Shown in pieces: positions 8,160 through 17,109 of a DNA stretch of 64,000 nucleotides. Origin of the DNA: Sinobacterium norvegicum (GTDB taxonomy: Bacteria; Pseudomonadota; Gammaproteobacteria; Pseudomonadales; Sinobacteriaceae); the NCBI RefSeq assembly GCF_923077115.1, contig NZ_CAKLPX010000001.1, forward strand, positions 806,001 through 870,000, given 5' to 3'. The position numbers and the translations under genes are program-made. Under the pieces are notes generated by a model. It ran no database searches, was not told the DNA's origin, and worked only from the letters and a program-made list of their open reading frames with translations. Within the stretch, counting starts at the first letter, position 1. Each line of letters opens with the position of its first letter.

Positions 8160-9886
8160 AATGGCGGCCCCATCGAGATGTGGATCATATAATTTTGATC
8201 CACCTCATCAGACAAGGGTATGGCTAAGTCGAACCGAATTTGACCAATTGGCGACAGCCAGCGAATACCACCACCGACGCCGGTACTAAAAGGCTCATCA
8301 CTATCGTTATAGGCTCGACCGGTATCGGCAAAGGCGGCGACCCGCCAATTTTCAAACAGTAAATAAGATAATTCGATACTGAATGTATTTAAATAGGCGC
8401 CGCCGGTAAGAATACCATCACTGTCGGTACTCGATACTGATTCGAAATTATAACCCCGGATGCTGTTATCACCACCGGCGAAAAAGCGGCGCGACACCGG
8501 TACCTGTAATATATCGTCGGTCTCGATAGCACCTAGTTCACCGCGCAGCAAAAGCAAGGTCTTGCGACTAAAGATAGGCGTTAGGTAGCGATAGCTGACA
8601 TAGCTCTTTAAAAAGGCCACATCGGCACCTAAAGACTCGGTACTACCCCTCACATATGTTTCAAAACGATGACCGCGAGAGGGGTCTCGCACCTCAGAAA
8701 GATAGCTTTTAGACACACCAAAACCAGGCAAAATATATTGTGCCGTCGTCGCGGGCCCGCCACCCTGGCTATAGGTTTCAATGTCGCCTGTTAACGAGTA
8801 ATTGAGCACCCAATCACTATCGTAGTGCCGGATGTAGGCCACCGAAGAGGTGAAGAGGTCTGTGGCGCTATCCTCAACATCTTTTAACTGATAACCACTC
8901 GAAATGTTGACAAATTTACGCAACGGGTCATCCCATGGAATGCGGTAATTGGCCTCCATTTCCTGTTTCGGTTGCGACAGTTCGGTTGAGAAATCGGCGG
9001 AGTGTCCTTTACTATTAAACAGGCTCTTGTTCCAGCCAAAGCGCACTCGTGGGCCATAATCGGTACTGTAGCCAGCACCCACCTCAAAACGGTTTTTATC
9101 GGAGTCATCGAGCAGCACCAGTAGATCCAGCGTCTTGGTATCCTTATTTATCTGACGTTGAATGTTGACCTCGTTAAAGTACTCGGTATCGAGTAGGTTT
9201 CGGTTGAGGTCGAGGAAGGTGTCACGGTCGACCAACCCACCTTTTTCGAACGGAATCAAAAAACGCAGAATACTTTCTTCGACACTACTGCCCTCAAAGC
9301 TCACTTCGCCGAAATGATAACGCTCACCAGAGTGAAGAATCAAAACAGGTTGGCCGGTATTATTCTGTCGATCGATGCGCAATTCATTCTTAGTGAATTT
9401 TGCATCGTAAAAGCCATATTCATTGGTTAGGGTGCGCAGTGTTTGTTTAAAATCATCGTAGCGGCCATGATCGAGCGGTTGCCGATCGACGGTGAGCGCT
9501 GTTTGTTGTAGCGCTATAAACTCCGGAAGTAGCGCCGCTTCACCATAGACCTCGACTATTGGGTCAATAAACTGAGCGCGAGGCCCAGAATCAATAGTGA
9601 TACGCAGCTTTTTTTTCATCACCCGATAACTGTAGCTGGCATGATAATAACCAAGGGCAAAAGCGCCTTTTTCTACCGCTTTTTTAAGCTGATTATCCAA
9701 GGTTTGTCGTTGATCCAGTGACTCTTGGCTGACACTACCGATATGGATTTCGATATTCTCTGCCAGCGCAGGATCAATCGCCAATACTTCAACTTTCACC
9801 CTGGCGCTGGCAGGCGAAGACAACAACAACAATATTATTGTCGTCAGAATCGCTGCATACCGCTGAAGCCGTGTGAATTTGATCAA
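8156..9886 (-). CDS. tamA: Outer-membrane assembly factor TamA (BamA/Omp85 family)
   Basis: Outer-membrane beta-barrel partner of TamB. It has a signal peptide (KFTRLQRYAAILTT..., cleaved near SPASA), three POTRA domains to about residue 260, and a C-terminal 16-strand Omp85 barrel carrying the conserved GGDNSIRGY element and a terminal aromatic strand. No ATG exists anywhere before the mature region. The open frame runs back to a TTG at 9991, but the TTG at 9886 starts directly at the signal peptide and gives 576 aa, nearly the length of E. coli TamA. The exact start remains uncertain. It overlaps tamB by four bases and follows the P450 gene after 119 bp. Confidence 0.92.
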   Translation of the reverse strand: MIKFTRLQRYAAILTTIILLLLSSPASARVKVEVLAIDPALAENIEIHIGSVSQESLDQRQTLDNQLKKAVEKGAFALGYYHASYSYRVMKKKLRITIDSGPRAQFIDPIVEVYGEAALLPEFIALQQTALTVDRQPLDHGRYDDFKQTLRTLTNEYGFYDAKFTKNELRIDRQNNTGQPVLILHSGERYHFGEVSFEGSSVEESILRFLIPFEKGGLVDRDTFLDLNRNLLDTEYFNEVNIQRQINKDTKTLDLLVLLDDSDKNRFEVGAGYSTDYGPRVRFGWNKSLFNSKGHSADFSTELSQPKQEMEANYRIPWDDPLRKFVNISSGYQLKDVEDSATDLFTSSVAYIRHYDSDWVLNYSLTGDIETYSQGGGPATTAQYILPGFGVSKSYLSEVRDPSRGHRFETYVRGSTESLGADVAFLKSYVSYRYLTPIFSRKTLLLLRGELGAIETDDILQVPVSRRFFAGGDNSIRGYNFESVSSTDSDGILTGGAYLNTFSIELSYLLFENWRVAAFADTGRAYNDSDEPFSTGVGGGIRWLSPIGQIRFDLAIPLSDEVDQNYMIHISMGPPL

Positions 9887-10005
9887 AAAATCAACAACCT
9901 GAATAAAAGTCTCCGATCGACCAATTATACTCAAGTTTGCCCACGAGGTAATCAAAACAGCTGAATAGGGGCAGATTAAACAGACGCCCAAGTACGGCTG
10001 ACTCG

Positions 10006-11253
10006 CTAGCGGCTGAGCGCCAGCAAGTAGTGTTCAGGGAACGGTCCGGTGTCAAAATCCGGCTGCTTCAGCGGCTCAATATGCCGCAATAGCAACAGCG
10101 GTTTTATCATTTCAACCAGCATAATGTCGGCAATCTTATCGCCCAAACACAGGTGACTGCCGCTACCATAGATAAAATAATGGCCATCGGGGCGATCCAA
10201 TCGGAATTGATTGGGCTCAGCCACAACATCCTCGTCCTTCATGGCAGAGCCAGTGCACAATAGCACTCGGCTACCGGCAGGTATGGTCACGGTCTTATTA
10301 TTAACACCGACCATCGCATAATCTTCAGCACACTGACGAATTAATAAGGCATTCATTGGCCTTAGACGCAATAACTCACGGCAGAGTTTATGTAACAATG
10401 CATCACGATTAGCAGCAGCCGCCTCTCGCGCCATCAGCATAACATCCGGTCTTGCCAGCAGTTCCTGGAGTATGTTCACCAGTGAAAAAGAAGTGGTCTC
10501 AATTGCCCCTACTAACAAACCGGCAAGATCTGTTACCACCGACTCATCATCAAAGCCATTACCCTCCTCATTTTGGCAGCGCAATAATCGTGCGAGAATA
10601 TCGTCCGACGCCGCAGCCTCCTGCTTTTTTCGTCGAGCAATTTCAGTGCGAATAGAGACTCTTATCGCCTGCCCCGCAGTGACACTGCGCTGATGGATAT
10701 GCGTTTCACTGTCGCGATTATGAAAAATATCATGCTGCATCGCACGCGACCAAGACAGTAACTCATCATTTGTTGCCTGAGTGAAACCAAAGTAGCGTTT
10801 CACCAGTTGCATGGGAATATAACGGCTGTAGTCACTCACCATATCGACAGCAGTACGATTGCCGATGCCCGATAATTTCTCAACCGAGGCGTCGGTGACA
10901 ATATCACGAATGCGCTGACTGTCATGGCGGCTGAGCAACCTTAGCAGCGCCGCTTTATGCTGTGCGTTTTCTGCATTATCATTGCCCAGCATAAAACAGC
11001 CAACCGCGGCATCGATGCGGGGGCCATAGCCCACCTTAAAAACATCACTATTCGCCAGGCAGGCTTCGACATCGTGAAATCGGGTGACCAACACGAGATT
11101 CGCCTTGGCCATCACTAACACAGGATTGCGACGACGCAAGACACGAAAGAATGCATCGGTTTTTTTGTCCAACAAATAGACAAAAGCCCGCTTAAATATC
11201 CGGCGCCCCAACGGCATTTTTTCACCGTCGGCACCCTGTACCACACCCGCCAT
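10006..11253 (-). CDS. Cytochrome P450
   Basis: Second P450 of the window, 415 aa, of the soluble bacterial CYP1xx type and clearly different from the two longer paralogs. The I-helix motif is GAIETT, the ExxR is ELLR in the LCRELLRLRP segment, and the heme loop YGSGSHLCLG has its Cys at about residue 369. The heme loop lacks the usual Phe, having Tyr-Gly-Ser-Gly. It lies nine bases after the RoxA-like di-heme cytochrome gene on the same strand, so the two form an operon and may act on the same substrate. No ferredoxin gene is adjacent. The substrate is unknown. Confidence 0.9.
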   Translation of the reverse strand: MAGVVQGADGEKMPLGRRIFKRAFVYLLDKKTDAFFRVLRRRNPVLVMAKANLVLVTRFHDVEACLANSDVFKVGYGPRIDAAVGCFMLGNDNAENAQHKAALLRLLSRHDSQRIRDIVTDASVEKLSGIGNRTAVDMVSDYSRYIPMQLVKRYFGFTQATNDELLSWSRAMQHDIFHNRDSETHIHQRSVTAGQAIRVSIRTEIARRKKQEAAASDDILARLLRCQNEEGNGFDDESVVTDLAGLLVGAIETTSFSLVNILQELLARPDVMLMAREAAAANRDALLHKLCRELLRLRPMNALLIRQCAEDYAMVGVNNKTVTIPAGSRVLLCTGSAMKDEDVVAEPNQFRLDRPDGHYFIYGSGSHLCLGDKIADIMLVEMIKPLLLLRHIEPLKQPDFDTGPFPEHYLLALSR

Positions 11254-11262
11254 AAATACCTC

Positions 11263-13350
11263 TTATAACATTTTTACATAGGCAAGAAGATCATCACACT
11301 GCCGGTCATTTAACAGCGGTCCGATAATGCCTTTGGGCTGCTGATAATAGGGCTTTTGATCATCATATTGCGACGAGAAGTGATGACCGCTATTGCTGTT
11401 GCCCTCAATCGAGGTATCAAGCAAAAAATACCCCTTTTCGTCATAATTCGACGCCGCCGTTTGACCAAGACTCTCTGGCTGACTCAAACCTATGTTAGCA
11501 ATATCGTAGCCAAGATTGCCTAAACGAATTAATTCAGGGCGCTGCCCATTAGTAGGGCAAATCAAATCCCGCAGGCTGGCCACGGAGCCATTATGAAGAT
11601 ACGGTGGTGTCGCCCAAATACCGTTTAATGGCCTAGCCTTGTAGTGCAGGCCTGCCTGCAAACAGTTTGGCCGATTACCCGACAGCTCTGCCTGCATGAC
11701 AGCGTTCAAGCCCAAACTCTGATAGCCCGCCTCAATTGATGCCTCAACAATTGCGCCCAAAGCCAGTGCAAAACTGATGTTTGCACCATCTTGTAGCCTT
11801 AATTCAATATTCTTTGCCTGCGATTGCTGCCACCATGGCTGACTCAATTGCTCTGCCATTAACAGGCTGGGATCAGGCGTACACAGCTGTTGATCCAAGC
11901 CAACTCGGCTAATATTATCAGCGCTATCCGCCGCCGTATTAACCGTTCGATTAAGCAATATCGATGCCTGCGCTGCATCGGTACCAACCTGTTCAATCGC
12001 AATATGCTTTAACTGCAGCACCTGATCTGTAGTGTGCTTTTTTATACCATCACGCCAGTATTCAATCGGCCCAAAATACCGTGACTGCCAAATCTCTGCG
12101 CTATTAAGTGCCGGTAAATGACAGTGAGAACAGTGCTGGCGATAGAGCTCCTCCCCTCTGTTTAGGCTATCTTCCTCCGGTCTAGCAAAAGGCCAGGCCG
12201 GCGCTAACAGACCGCCGAAACCCGTCTGTTCTGTTGGCTGTTGACCCGCTAGAAATCGCTCTATTTTGGTCAAATTAGCCAAGGGTATAGACGATTGAAA
12301 TCGCCCCAACGCCGGCTCAGCAGTGATATTTTGATAGGCGCTAACCCCCAACGCCTCACCGGCATTACGCACCAACGGTTGCATAATAGAGCCGTCATAC
12401 TGCACCCAATTAAACCAGGAGGCTGTCCATATATGCGGAAAATTTACCGGCGCGTTAATAGGCTGATAATTGTCAGGACGTTGCAAATTTCGGGAAAAAA
12501 CTTGATTGCCTATACGATTTAATGCGTCGAGACGACCAAAACCTTCCGTTACCTCAATCACATCGGCTTTATCTTTTAGCACAATAATCATTGCCGATAG
12601 CTCATCGGCCAAGGCTTGCTTTGTCGCAGCCGAATACTGTTGACCAAGCACCCGACGCGCAAACCGATCAAAGCGACTGTTGAAAATGGGCAATTTACTG
12701 GCAATGGCCGTCTGACCTAACGCTGCCCCCAAGGCTTTCGTCAACTGTCCTAGATCAGTAGTCGCTGGGCCGCCCTCAATAATATATTCCGCCAGCCCCT
12801 GTTCCGTCTCGGCGACAAAATGGCCTGTATGGCAGGCGGCACAGGTAAAGCCAATCGCATCCGCTCTGACATTGACACCGTTGAGCTTCTGAGCCGGTGT
12901 TTTGGCAAAGCCGATGGGAAGACCATCTGGGTTTAACTCATCGTGCTGCGTGCTGCGAATAAAACCAAAGCGCAACAGATAACGATTGTCTTTGAACAGC
13001 ACTTGTTCATCGAACAACGAAGCGATGGGGGACGCTGCAGGCGCCTCAAGGCTGACCAACCACTGATAAGGAATTGGCAGCGTCCGCGTGCCCTGGCTGA
13101 GGTGGTGATACTCTCGCGTTTGATCGCTGGCCTGATACTGACGGTTATCCCAGTTTTGATCAAGCCAGCGCTGCGCCAGCCATTGGCCACTCTGATCCTG
13201 GACCATCAGCTCGGGCAAAACCGGTGGCGTCAGAGCCGTATAAATAATTTTTACGGGTTCGCTATTCATCAACCGCCAGGCCACGACAACCATCAATAAA
13301 ATCGATATCAGCCACCAATAGCTGCGCCATACATTGCGTACAAATTTCAT
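11263..13350 (-). CDS. RoxA-like di-heme cytochrome c (MauG/cytochrome c peroxidase superfamily)
   Basis: Exported 695-aa protein with an N-terminal hydrophobic helix (residues 12-27). It has two heme c sites, CAACH at 170-174 and CSHCH at 407-411, and a C-terminal YLHNGS element typical of the MauG/CcpA superfamily. Length and heme spacing are close to the rubber oxygenases RoxA/RoxB, and a WFNWVQYDGS...RNAGEALGV block (about 312-335) looks like the conserved active-site segment of that family. RoxA-type enzymes cleave polyisoprene with O2; many relatives have unknown substrates. The assignment to the family is by eye, and the substrate is not inferable. It is followed after nine bases by a P450 gene. 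Confidence 0.75.
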   Translation of the reverse strand: MKFVRNVWRSYWWLISILLMVVVAWRLMNSEPVKIIYTALTPPVLPELMVQDQSGQWLAQRWLDQNWDNRQYQASDQTREYHHLSQGTRTLPIPYQWLVSLEAPAASPIASLFDEQVLFKDNRYLLRFGFIRSTQHDELNPDGLPIGFAKTPAQKLNGVNVRADAIGFTCAACHTGHFVAETEQGLAEYIIEGGPATTDLGQLTKALGAALGQTAIASKLPIFNSRFDRFARRVLGQQYSAATKQALADELSAMIIVLKDKADVIEVTEGFGRLDALNRIGNQVFSRNLQRPDNYQPINAPVNFPHIWTASWFNWVQYDGSIMQPLVRNAGEALGVSAYQNITAEPALGRFQSSIPLANLTKIERFLAGQQPTEQTGFGGLLAPAWPFARPEEDSLNRGEELYRQHCSHCHLPALNSAEIWQSRYFGPIEYWRDGIKKHTTDQVLQLKHIAIEQVGTDAAQASILLNRTVNTAADSADNISRVGLDQQLCTPDPSLLMAEQLSQPWWQQSQAKNIELRLQDGANISFALALGAIVEASIEAGYQSLGLNAVMQAELSGNRPNCLQAGLHYKARPLNGIWATPPYLHNGSVASLRDLICPTNGQRPELIRLGNLGYDIANIGLSQPESLGQTAASNYDEKGYFLLDTSIEGNSNSGHHFSSQYDDQKPYYQQPKGIIGPLLNDRQCDDLLAYVKML

Positions 13351-13573
13351 CCAATGAACCCTAAACTGTTAACCATTAAAAATATTATTATATGAATTAC
13401 AGACTCTTACAGCGCGCTGATTGTGATTGGTCTGGCGTCACATATCAAGTATGTTAGAAACAAGTCACTCCCGCCAGCAACAGGATTAACATCGCACGAC
13501 AATAGGAAATAAACATCAAATAGACTACTATCTATAAAATTATTAGCATAATACATCAATATATCGGGATATT

Positions 13574-14050
13574 ATGAAACTAGACAGAACCGACAAACGC
13601 ATTCTTAAATTAATGCAACTGGATGGCCGCATCAGCAACCTAGAGTTGGCGGAAAAAGTAGGCCTCTCCCCCTCCCCCTGCTCAAGACGGGTAAAGCAAC
13701 TCGAAGATGCCGGCTATATTGACCGCCATGTCACTATCTTAAACAGCAAGAAACTAGCATTAAGACTGACAGCAATGGTCAGCATCAGCATGGACAAACA
13801 TACACCAGAGCGCTTTGAAAACTTTGAACGCCATATTGAGCAGTATCCCGAGGTCATTGAATGTGCCTTGATTACTGGCCAAACCGCCGATTACTTATTG
13901 AAGGTCGTAGTGCCAGACATGGATTATTATCAACAATTCCTACTCGGCAAACTGACCCGTATTGAAGGCGTTACCGGCGTTCAATCGAGCTTTATGCTGC
14001 GCAGTATTAAATCAACCACCGCGCTTCCCCTCGACTATGTCGGCCAGTAA
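13574..14050 (+). CDS. Lrp/AsnC family transcriptional regulator
   Basis: DNA-binding regulator of the feast/famine type, 158 aa. The N-terminal winged HTH (residues 1-60) carries the family signature RTDKRILKLMQLDGRISNLE and VGLSPSPCSRRVKQLE. The C-terminal RAM/ACT-like domain (about 65-150) would bind an amino acid and drive octamer formation. It is divergent from the RoxA-like/P450 operon across a 223-bp AT-rich gap and convergent with the thioesterase pair, whose stop is four bases away. Lrp-type genes often control a divergent neighbour, so the RoxA-like operon is a candidate target. Confidence 0.92.
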   Translation: MKLDRTDKRILKLMQLDGRISNLELAEKVGLSPSPCSRRVKQLEDAGYIDRHVTILNSKKLALRLTAMVSISMDKHTPERFENFERHIEQYPEVIECALITGQTADYLLKVVVPDMDYYQQFLLGKLTRIEGVTGVQSSFMLRSIKSTTALPLDYVGQ

Positions 14051-14054
14051 TACA

Positions 14055-14504
14055 CTACCCCTCGGATAACAGAAAATGTGTCCGTGCCGTCGCGATAGGT
14101 TTATCCTGCGTATCCTGCCATGCAGTAATGCTGACATTGACAACCTTTCGGCCTTGGCGAACCAATACACACTGCGCATAACTGGCGACATTTTTTCCAG
14201 GGCGCAGATAATCTAGCGATAAGTCGACAACTTTCGGCACAAAAGGCGTCTCTACACGGTGCATCACTGTTAGCTGGGCAGCGACTTCCATAAAGCCACC
14301 AATAACACCGCCGTGAATTGCCGGCAGCATAGGGTTGCCAATATTATCGTCATTAGCCGGCAGGTGAAAGAGCATCTCATCGCCCAAAACTATCGCCTCT
14401 ACACCTAACAGCTTGGCATAGGGCGAGGCCTGGATGAGTTTATTAATATCGCCCTCTTGTATAGCTGTTAGTATGGCTGTGTTTGCCTTGCTTAGCGGCT
14501 TCAT
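14055..14504 (-). CDS. PaaI-family hotdog thioesterase
   Basis: Acyl-CoA thioesterase of the 4HBT/PaaI hotdog fold, 149 aa. The helix segment AIHGGVIGGFMEVAAQ with the preceding strand is the conserved hotdog core; HGG is the usual PaaI signature, and the Glu after GGF is in the position of the catalytic acid. It overlaps the start of the upstream thioesterase gene by four bases, so the two are translationally coupled and may form a hetero-oligomer. Substrate unknown. Its stop lies four bases from the convergent Lrp gene. Confidence 0.88.
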   Translation of the reverse strand: MKPLSKANTAILTAIQEGDINKLIQASPYAKLLGVEAIVLGDEMLFHLPANDDNIGNPMLPAIHGGVIGGFMEVAAQLTVMHRVETPFVPKVVDLSLDYLRPGKNVASYAQCVLVRQGRKVVNVSITAWQDTQDKPIATARTHFLLSEG

Positions 14505-14965
14505 TGCTGGCTCTCCTCGCTTGGCATCAACGGTTTCATATCTTGATAATTAACTCGCATAAATGTCGCCGTGGTATGCGCTATTGGACGATCCTTTTGC
14601 CCTGGGTGGTAGGCAATACCACGACAAAACAATAACTCGGAAGTATCGCGATAGACCTCTGCGTCGCCGATAATATCCAGACCCGGTGTAGCTGGCCCCA
14701 TATAGTCAATACGCAAGTCGAGCGTCGGGCATACCGCCTCACCTTCAACGCCTAACATTGCAGCAAAGCCGCAAGCGCTATCCATCAGTGTTGTCAATGC
14801 ACCGCCGTGGATAACACCACCCTGTGGGTCACCTACCATTGTTTCCAGGTAGGGCATGCGTAAAAGCAGACGACCAAAATCTGCATCTTCAACAGTCATA
14901 CCCAGCACCATACAGTGCCGGATATTCGGGAAAGCGGTTTCTATTAATTGGCGATATTTGTTCAT
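14501..14965 (-). CDS. PaaI-family hotdog thioesterase
   Basis: Second hotdog thioesterase, 154 aa, with the more canonical PaaI core GGVIHGGALTTLMDSACGFAA, where the Asp in TTLMDSA takes the catalytic position. It is the first gene of the two-gene unit whose second gene overlaps it by four bases. The two proteins are recognisably related but not near-identical. A phenylacetyl-CoA or general acyl-CoA clean-up role is typical for the family. The promoter region upstream contains the palindromes at 15037-15074. Confidence 0.88.
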   Translation of the reverse strand: MNKYRQLIETAFPNIRHCMVLGMTVEDADFGRLLLRMPYLETMVGDPQGGVIHGGALTTLMDSACGFAAMLGVEGEAVCPTLDLRIDYMGPATPGLDIIGDAEVYRDTSELLFCRGIAYHPGQKDRPIAHTTATFMRVNYQDMKPLMPSEESQQ

Positions 14966-15036
14966 TACAGCCCCGTTTTACGGCAAATTTCTTTACCAAG
15001 GATAATGTTACTTCAATCCGATGTATACAGCTACAA

Positions 15037-15074
15037 CATCGATTGAGAATCGATGATTGAAATATTTCAATCAT
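15037..15074. promoter_or_regulatory. Two adjacent perfect palindromes in a divergent promoter region
   Basis: CATCGATT-GAG-AATCGATG (15037-15055) is an 8-bp inverted repeat with a 3-bp spacer. It abuts, with three shared bases, a 22-bp perfect palindrome at 15053-15074 whose half is ATGATTGAAAT. The pair lies 72 bp from the start of the thioesterase operon (minus) and 47 bp before the LRR lipoprotein gene (plus). No T-run follows, so a binding site for a dimeric regulator is more likely than a terminator. Confidence 0.45.
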
Positions 15075-15120
15075 TTAACCTACAATAAGTGCTTAAGCTC
15101 TCAACAAAGAATAATAATTT

Positions 15121-15630
15121 ATGCCTTCGATCCAACAGCTCAAACGCCTTGGCCTGACCGTTGTCGTTATCTCCTCAATGATCGGCTGTGCAGATTATAG
15201 CTTCAGTGTGAACGAAAATGTCGTTTATACCCCTCCTGCTCTGCTCCAAGACTTTCAGGTCGAGGATAAAATGCTCGAAAACTGTCTTCAGGAAAATATT
15301 ATCGATCAAAATGTCAGCGCTGCCGAACAACTCACCACGCTACATTGCAGCAATAGTAATATTCAGTCGCTGGCCGGCATCGGCGTATTTAGCAACCTGC
15401 AGCAGATAAACTTCAGCCACAACATGATTGAGGACTTAGCGCCTTTGATAGAATTGCCGGAACTTACCACCTTATTATTCAATAGCAATGAGATAACCTC
15501 ATTAGACGCGGTTGCGGGCTTGGGTTTGGTCGAACGCGCCGAGTTCCTCGACAACCCTGCCCTACAATGCCCCGAGCAAGATATTTTTAACAATCGGGTT
15601 TGGCAGCTGCCCAAACACTGTCAACGTTAG
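15121..15630 (+). CDS. Leucine-rich-repeat lipoprotein
   Basis: Predicted lipoprotein of 169 aa. A short signal peptide ends in SMIGC, a lipobox with the lipidated Cys at about residue 23. The rest contains about three internalin-like LRR units (LTTLHCSNSNIQSLAGI, LQQINFSHNMIEDLAPL, LTTLLFNSNEITSLDAV) at residues 65-140, which usually form a small protein-binding arc. Two Cys near the C-terminus (C in LQCPE and in KHCQR) could pair. Function unknown. The downstream channel gene starts 17 bases after its stop, so they may be co-transcribed. Confidence 0.8.
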   Translation: MPSIQQLKRLGLTVVVISSMIGCADYSFSVNENVVYTPPALLQDFQVEDKMLENCLQENIIDQNVSAAEQLTTLHCSNSNIQSLAGIGVFSNLQQINFSHNMIEDLAPLIELPELTTLLFNSNEITSLDAVAGLGLVERAEFLDNPALQCPEQDIFNNRVWQLPKHCQR

Positions 15631-15647
15631 AATCAAAACGAGCACCC

Positions 15648-16481
15648 ATGGCAGATCACAGCATAAAGAAAACTCTATACAGCGTCATCTTCGGTACCAA
15701 TACACCGGCGGGGAAACGGTTTGATGTCTTACTGATAGTCGTTATTATCGCCAGTGTGCTGCTGATCATGCTGGACAGTATTCAGACGATAAGCATCCAA
15801 TACCATCGGGCATTGTATGTTGGCGAGTGGGTATTCACCCTATTTTTTCTACTCGAGTACCTGACGCGGATTTATTGCAGTCCAAAGAAAACTTCTTACA
15901 TCTTCAGTTTTTATGGTTTGATCGACCTGATCAGTATTCTTCCAGCCTTTATTGGTTTGATTTTTCCAACAGCAAATCATCTCACCATTTTCAGACTGAT
16001 TAGAGTACTGAGAATATTCCGTGTTTTAAAGCTGGTTCGCCATGTCGATGAGGCTAACATTTTGCTGGTTGCGCTGCTGCGCTCTCGCCGTAAGGTCTTT
16101 GTATTTTTCAGCTCGGTGTTAGTGATTACCGTTATCTTTGGCTCGATATTGTTTGTCGTCGAAGGCGAGGAGAACGGCTTCTCTTCGATACCCCACTCCA
16201 TTTATTTCGCCATTGTGACCATTACCACCGTTGGCTATGGTGATATTTCACCACAGACACCGCTGGGGCAATTCATCTCGTCGATAATGATGCTGACAGG
16301 CTATGCCATTATCGCCGTACCCACGGGCATTTTGACCGCCGAGCTGCACCATGAGATGGGTATCCAACGTAGCAGTAGTATGTGCCCAAACTGTAACCGT
16401 TCAGGCCATGAGAACGACGCCAACTTCTGCAAGCACTGTGGGGGCGAACTCAACACTATCAGCAGCAAAGAGCATGGCTAA
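15648..16481 (+). CDS. Voltage-gated-type potassium channel with C-terminal zinc ribbon
   Basis: Six-helix ion channel of the VIC superfamily, 277 aa from the ATG at 15648; a longer frame from TTG 15600 would overlap the LRR gene and is less likely. Arginines spaced three apart in the fourth helix (FRLIRVLRIFRVLKLVRH) form the voltage-sensor pattern. The selectivity filter is TVGYGD, between two pore helices. The cytoplasmic tail holds a two-CxxC zinc ribbon, CPNC...CKHC, near the end. E. coli Kch-like channels lack this ribbon, but many proteobacterial relatives carry one. It would pass K+ across the inner membrane; what the ribbon senses is unknown. Confidence 0.9.
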   Translation: MADHSIKKTLYSVIFGTNTPAGKRFDVLLIVVIIASVLLIMLDSIQTISIQYHRALYVGEWVFTLFFLLEYLTRIYCSPKKTSYIFSFYGLIDLISILPAFIGLIFPTANHLTIFRLIRVLRIFRVLKLVRHVDEANILLVALLRSRRKVFVFFSSVLVITVIFGSILFVVEGEENGFSSIPHSIYFAIVTITTVGYGDISPQTPLGQFISSIMMLTGYAIIAVPTGILTAELHHEMGIQRSSSMCPNCNRSGHENDANFCKHCGGELNTISSKEHG

Positions 16482-16485
16482 CGGG

Positions 16486-16719
16486 CTAGTCGTCGCTTTT
16501 ACGAATATAGTAAAAATATTTGCCGTCTTCAGCCCTGCTCTCTAATAATTCATGGCCGAGGAAGTTACAGAATTTGGGGATATCTCTCTCCGTCGACGGG
16601 TCTGTTGCGATGACTTCAAGCACCGTACCAGCGACAATATCTCGCACCTTATTGTGCAACATCATCACGGGTTCGGGGCAATAGAGGCCACAGGCATCCA
16701 AGGTTAAATCAACTTTCAT
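16486..16719 (-). CDS. tusA: Sulfur carrier/sulfurtransferase TusA family
   Basis: Small cytoplasmic sulfur carrier (77 aa from the ATG at 16719; a GTG at 16725 would add two residues). The signature CPEPVMML contains the single catalytic Cys that accepts persulfide from IscS. In E. coli TusA passes sulfur to TusBCD/TusE for 2-thiouridine of tRNA. The start overlaps the end of the yheU-like gene by 11 bases, so the two are co-translated. It runs convergently towards the channel gene with only four bases between stops. Confidence 0.9.
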   Translation of the reverse strand: MKVDLTLDACGLYCPEPVMMLHNKVRDIVAGTVLEVIATDPSTERDIPKFCNFLGHELLESRAEDGKYFYYIRKSDD

Positions 16720-17035
16720 AATCACTGTCTACACTCTGATCAAAATCTATTTCTGGCGCGTAAAAACTAGGCTCTTGTACCGCATTATCAGCCTGGGCTT
16801 GCTGGCGCTTCATTTCCTCAATCTCCCGCGGCGACAAGATGTTAACCGTCTCCGTTTCAGTATCGAAATAAACAGCCACTTTCTCACTCGTCAATGCCGA
16901 CAGCAGCTGCTGTTTGCGCTGTTCTATTGAGGTTTCAATCGAACCATAGTCGGTACCATTTCGGCTGACGACCTCCTCAAGCAAGGCGTCTAGCGTGTCC
17001 GATGATAATTGCTGATACGGTATTTTCACCACCAC
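16709..17035 (-). CDS. YheU family protein
   Basis: Small conserved gammaproteobacterial protein of unknown function, 108 aa. The N-terminal 70 residues carry the YheU pattern: [17 protein letters not shown], then RNGTDYG, then an acidic strand ending in [10 protein letters not shown]. The C-terminal 35 residues are a non-conserved, acidic, low-complexity extension (ending SVDSDYES) not present in the 72-aa E. coli protein. It overlaps tusA at its 3' end and is separated from the esterase gene upstream by 74 bp. Confidence 0.85.
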   Translation of the reverse strand: MVVKIPYQQLSSDTLDALLEEVVSRNGTDYGSIETSIEQRKQQLLSALTSEKVAVYFDTETETVNILSPREIEEMKRQQAQADNAVQEPSFYAPEIDFDQSVDSDYES

Positions 17036-17109
17036 CTCTAATTCATGGGTTCATCAGAAACGATTATAAGTGATATCAGTCGCCGATACGAACAGCAACA
17101 GCACGACTG

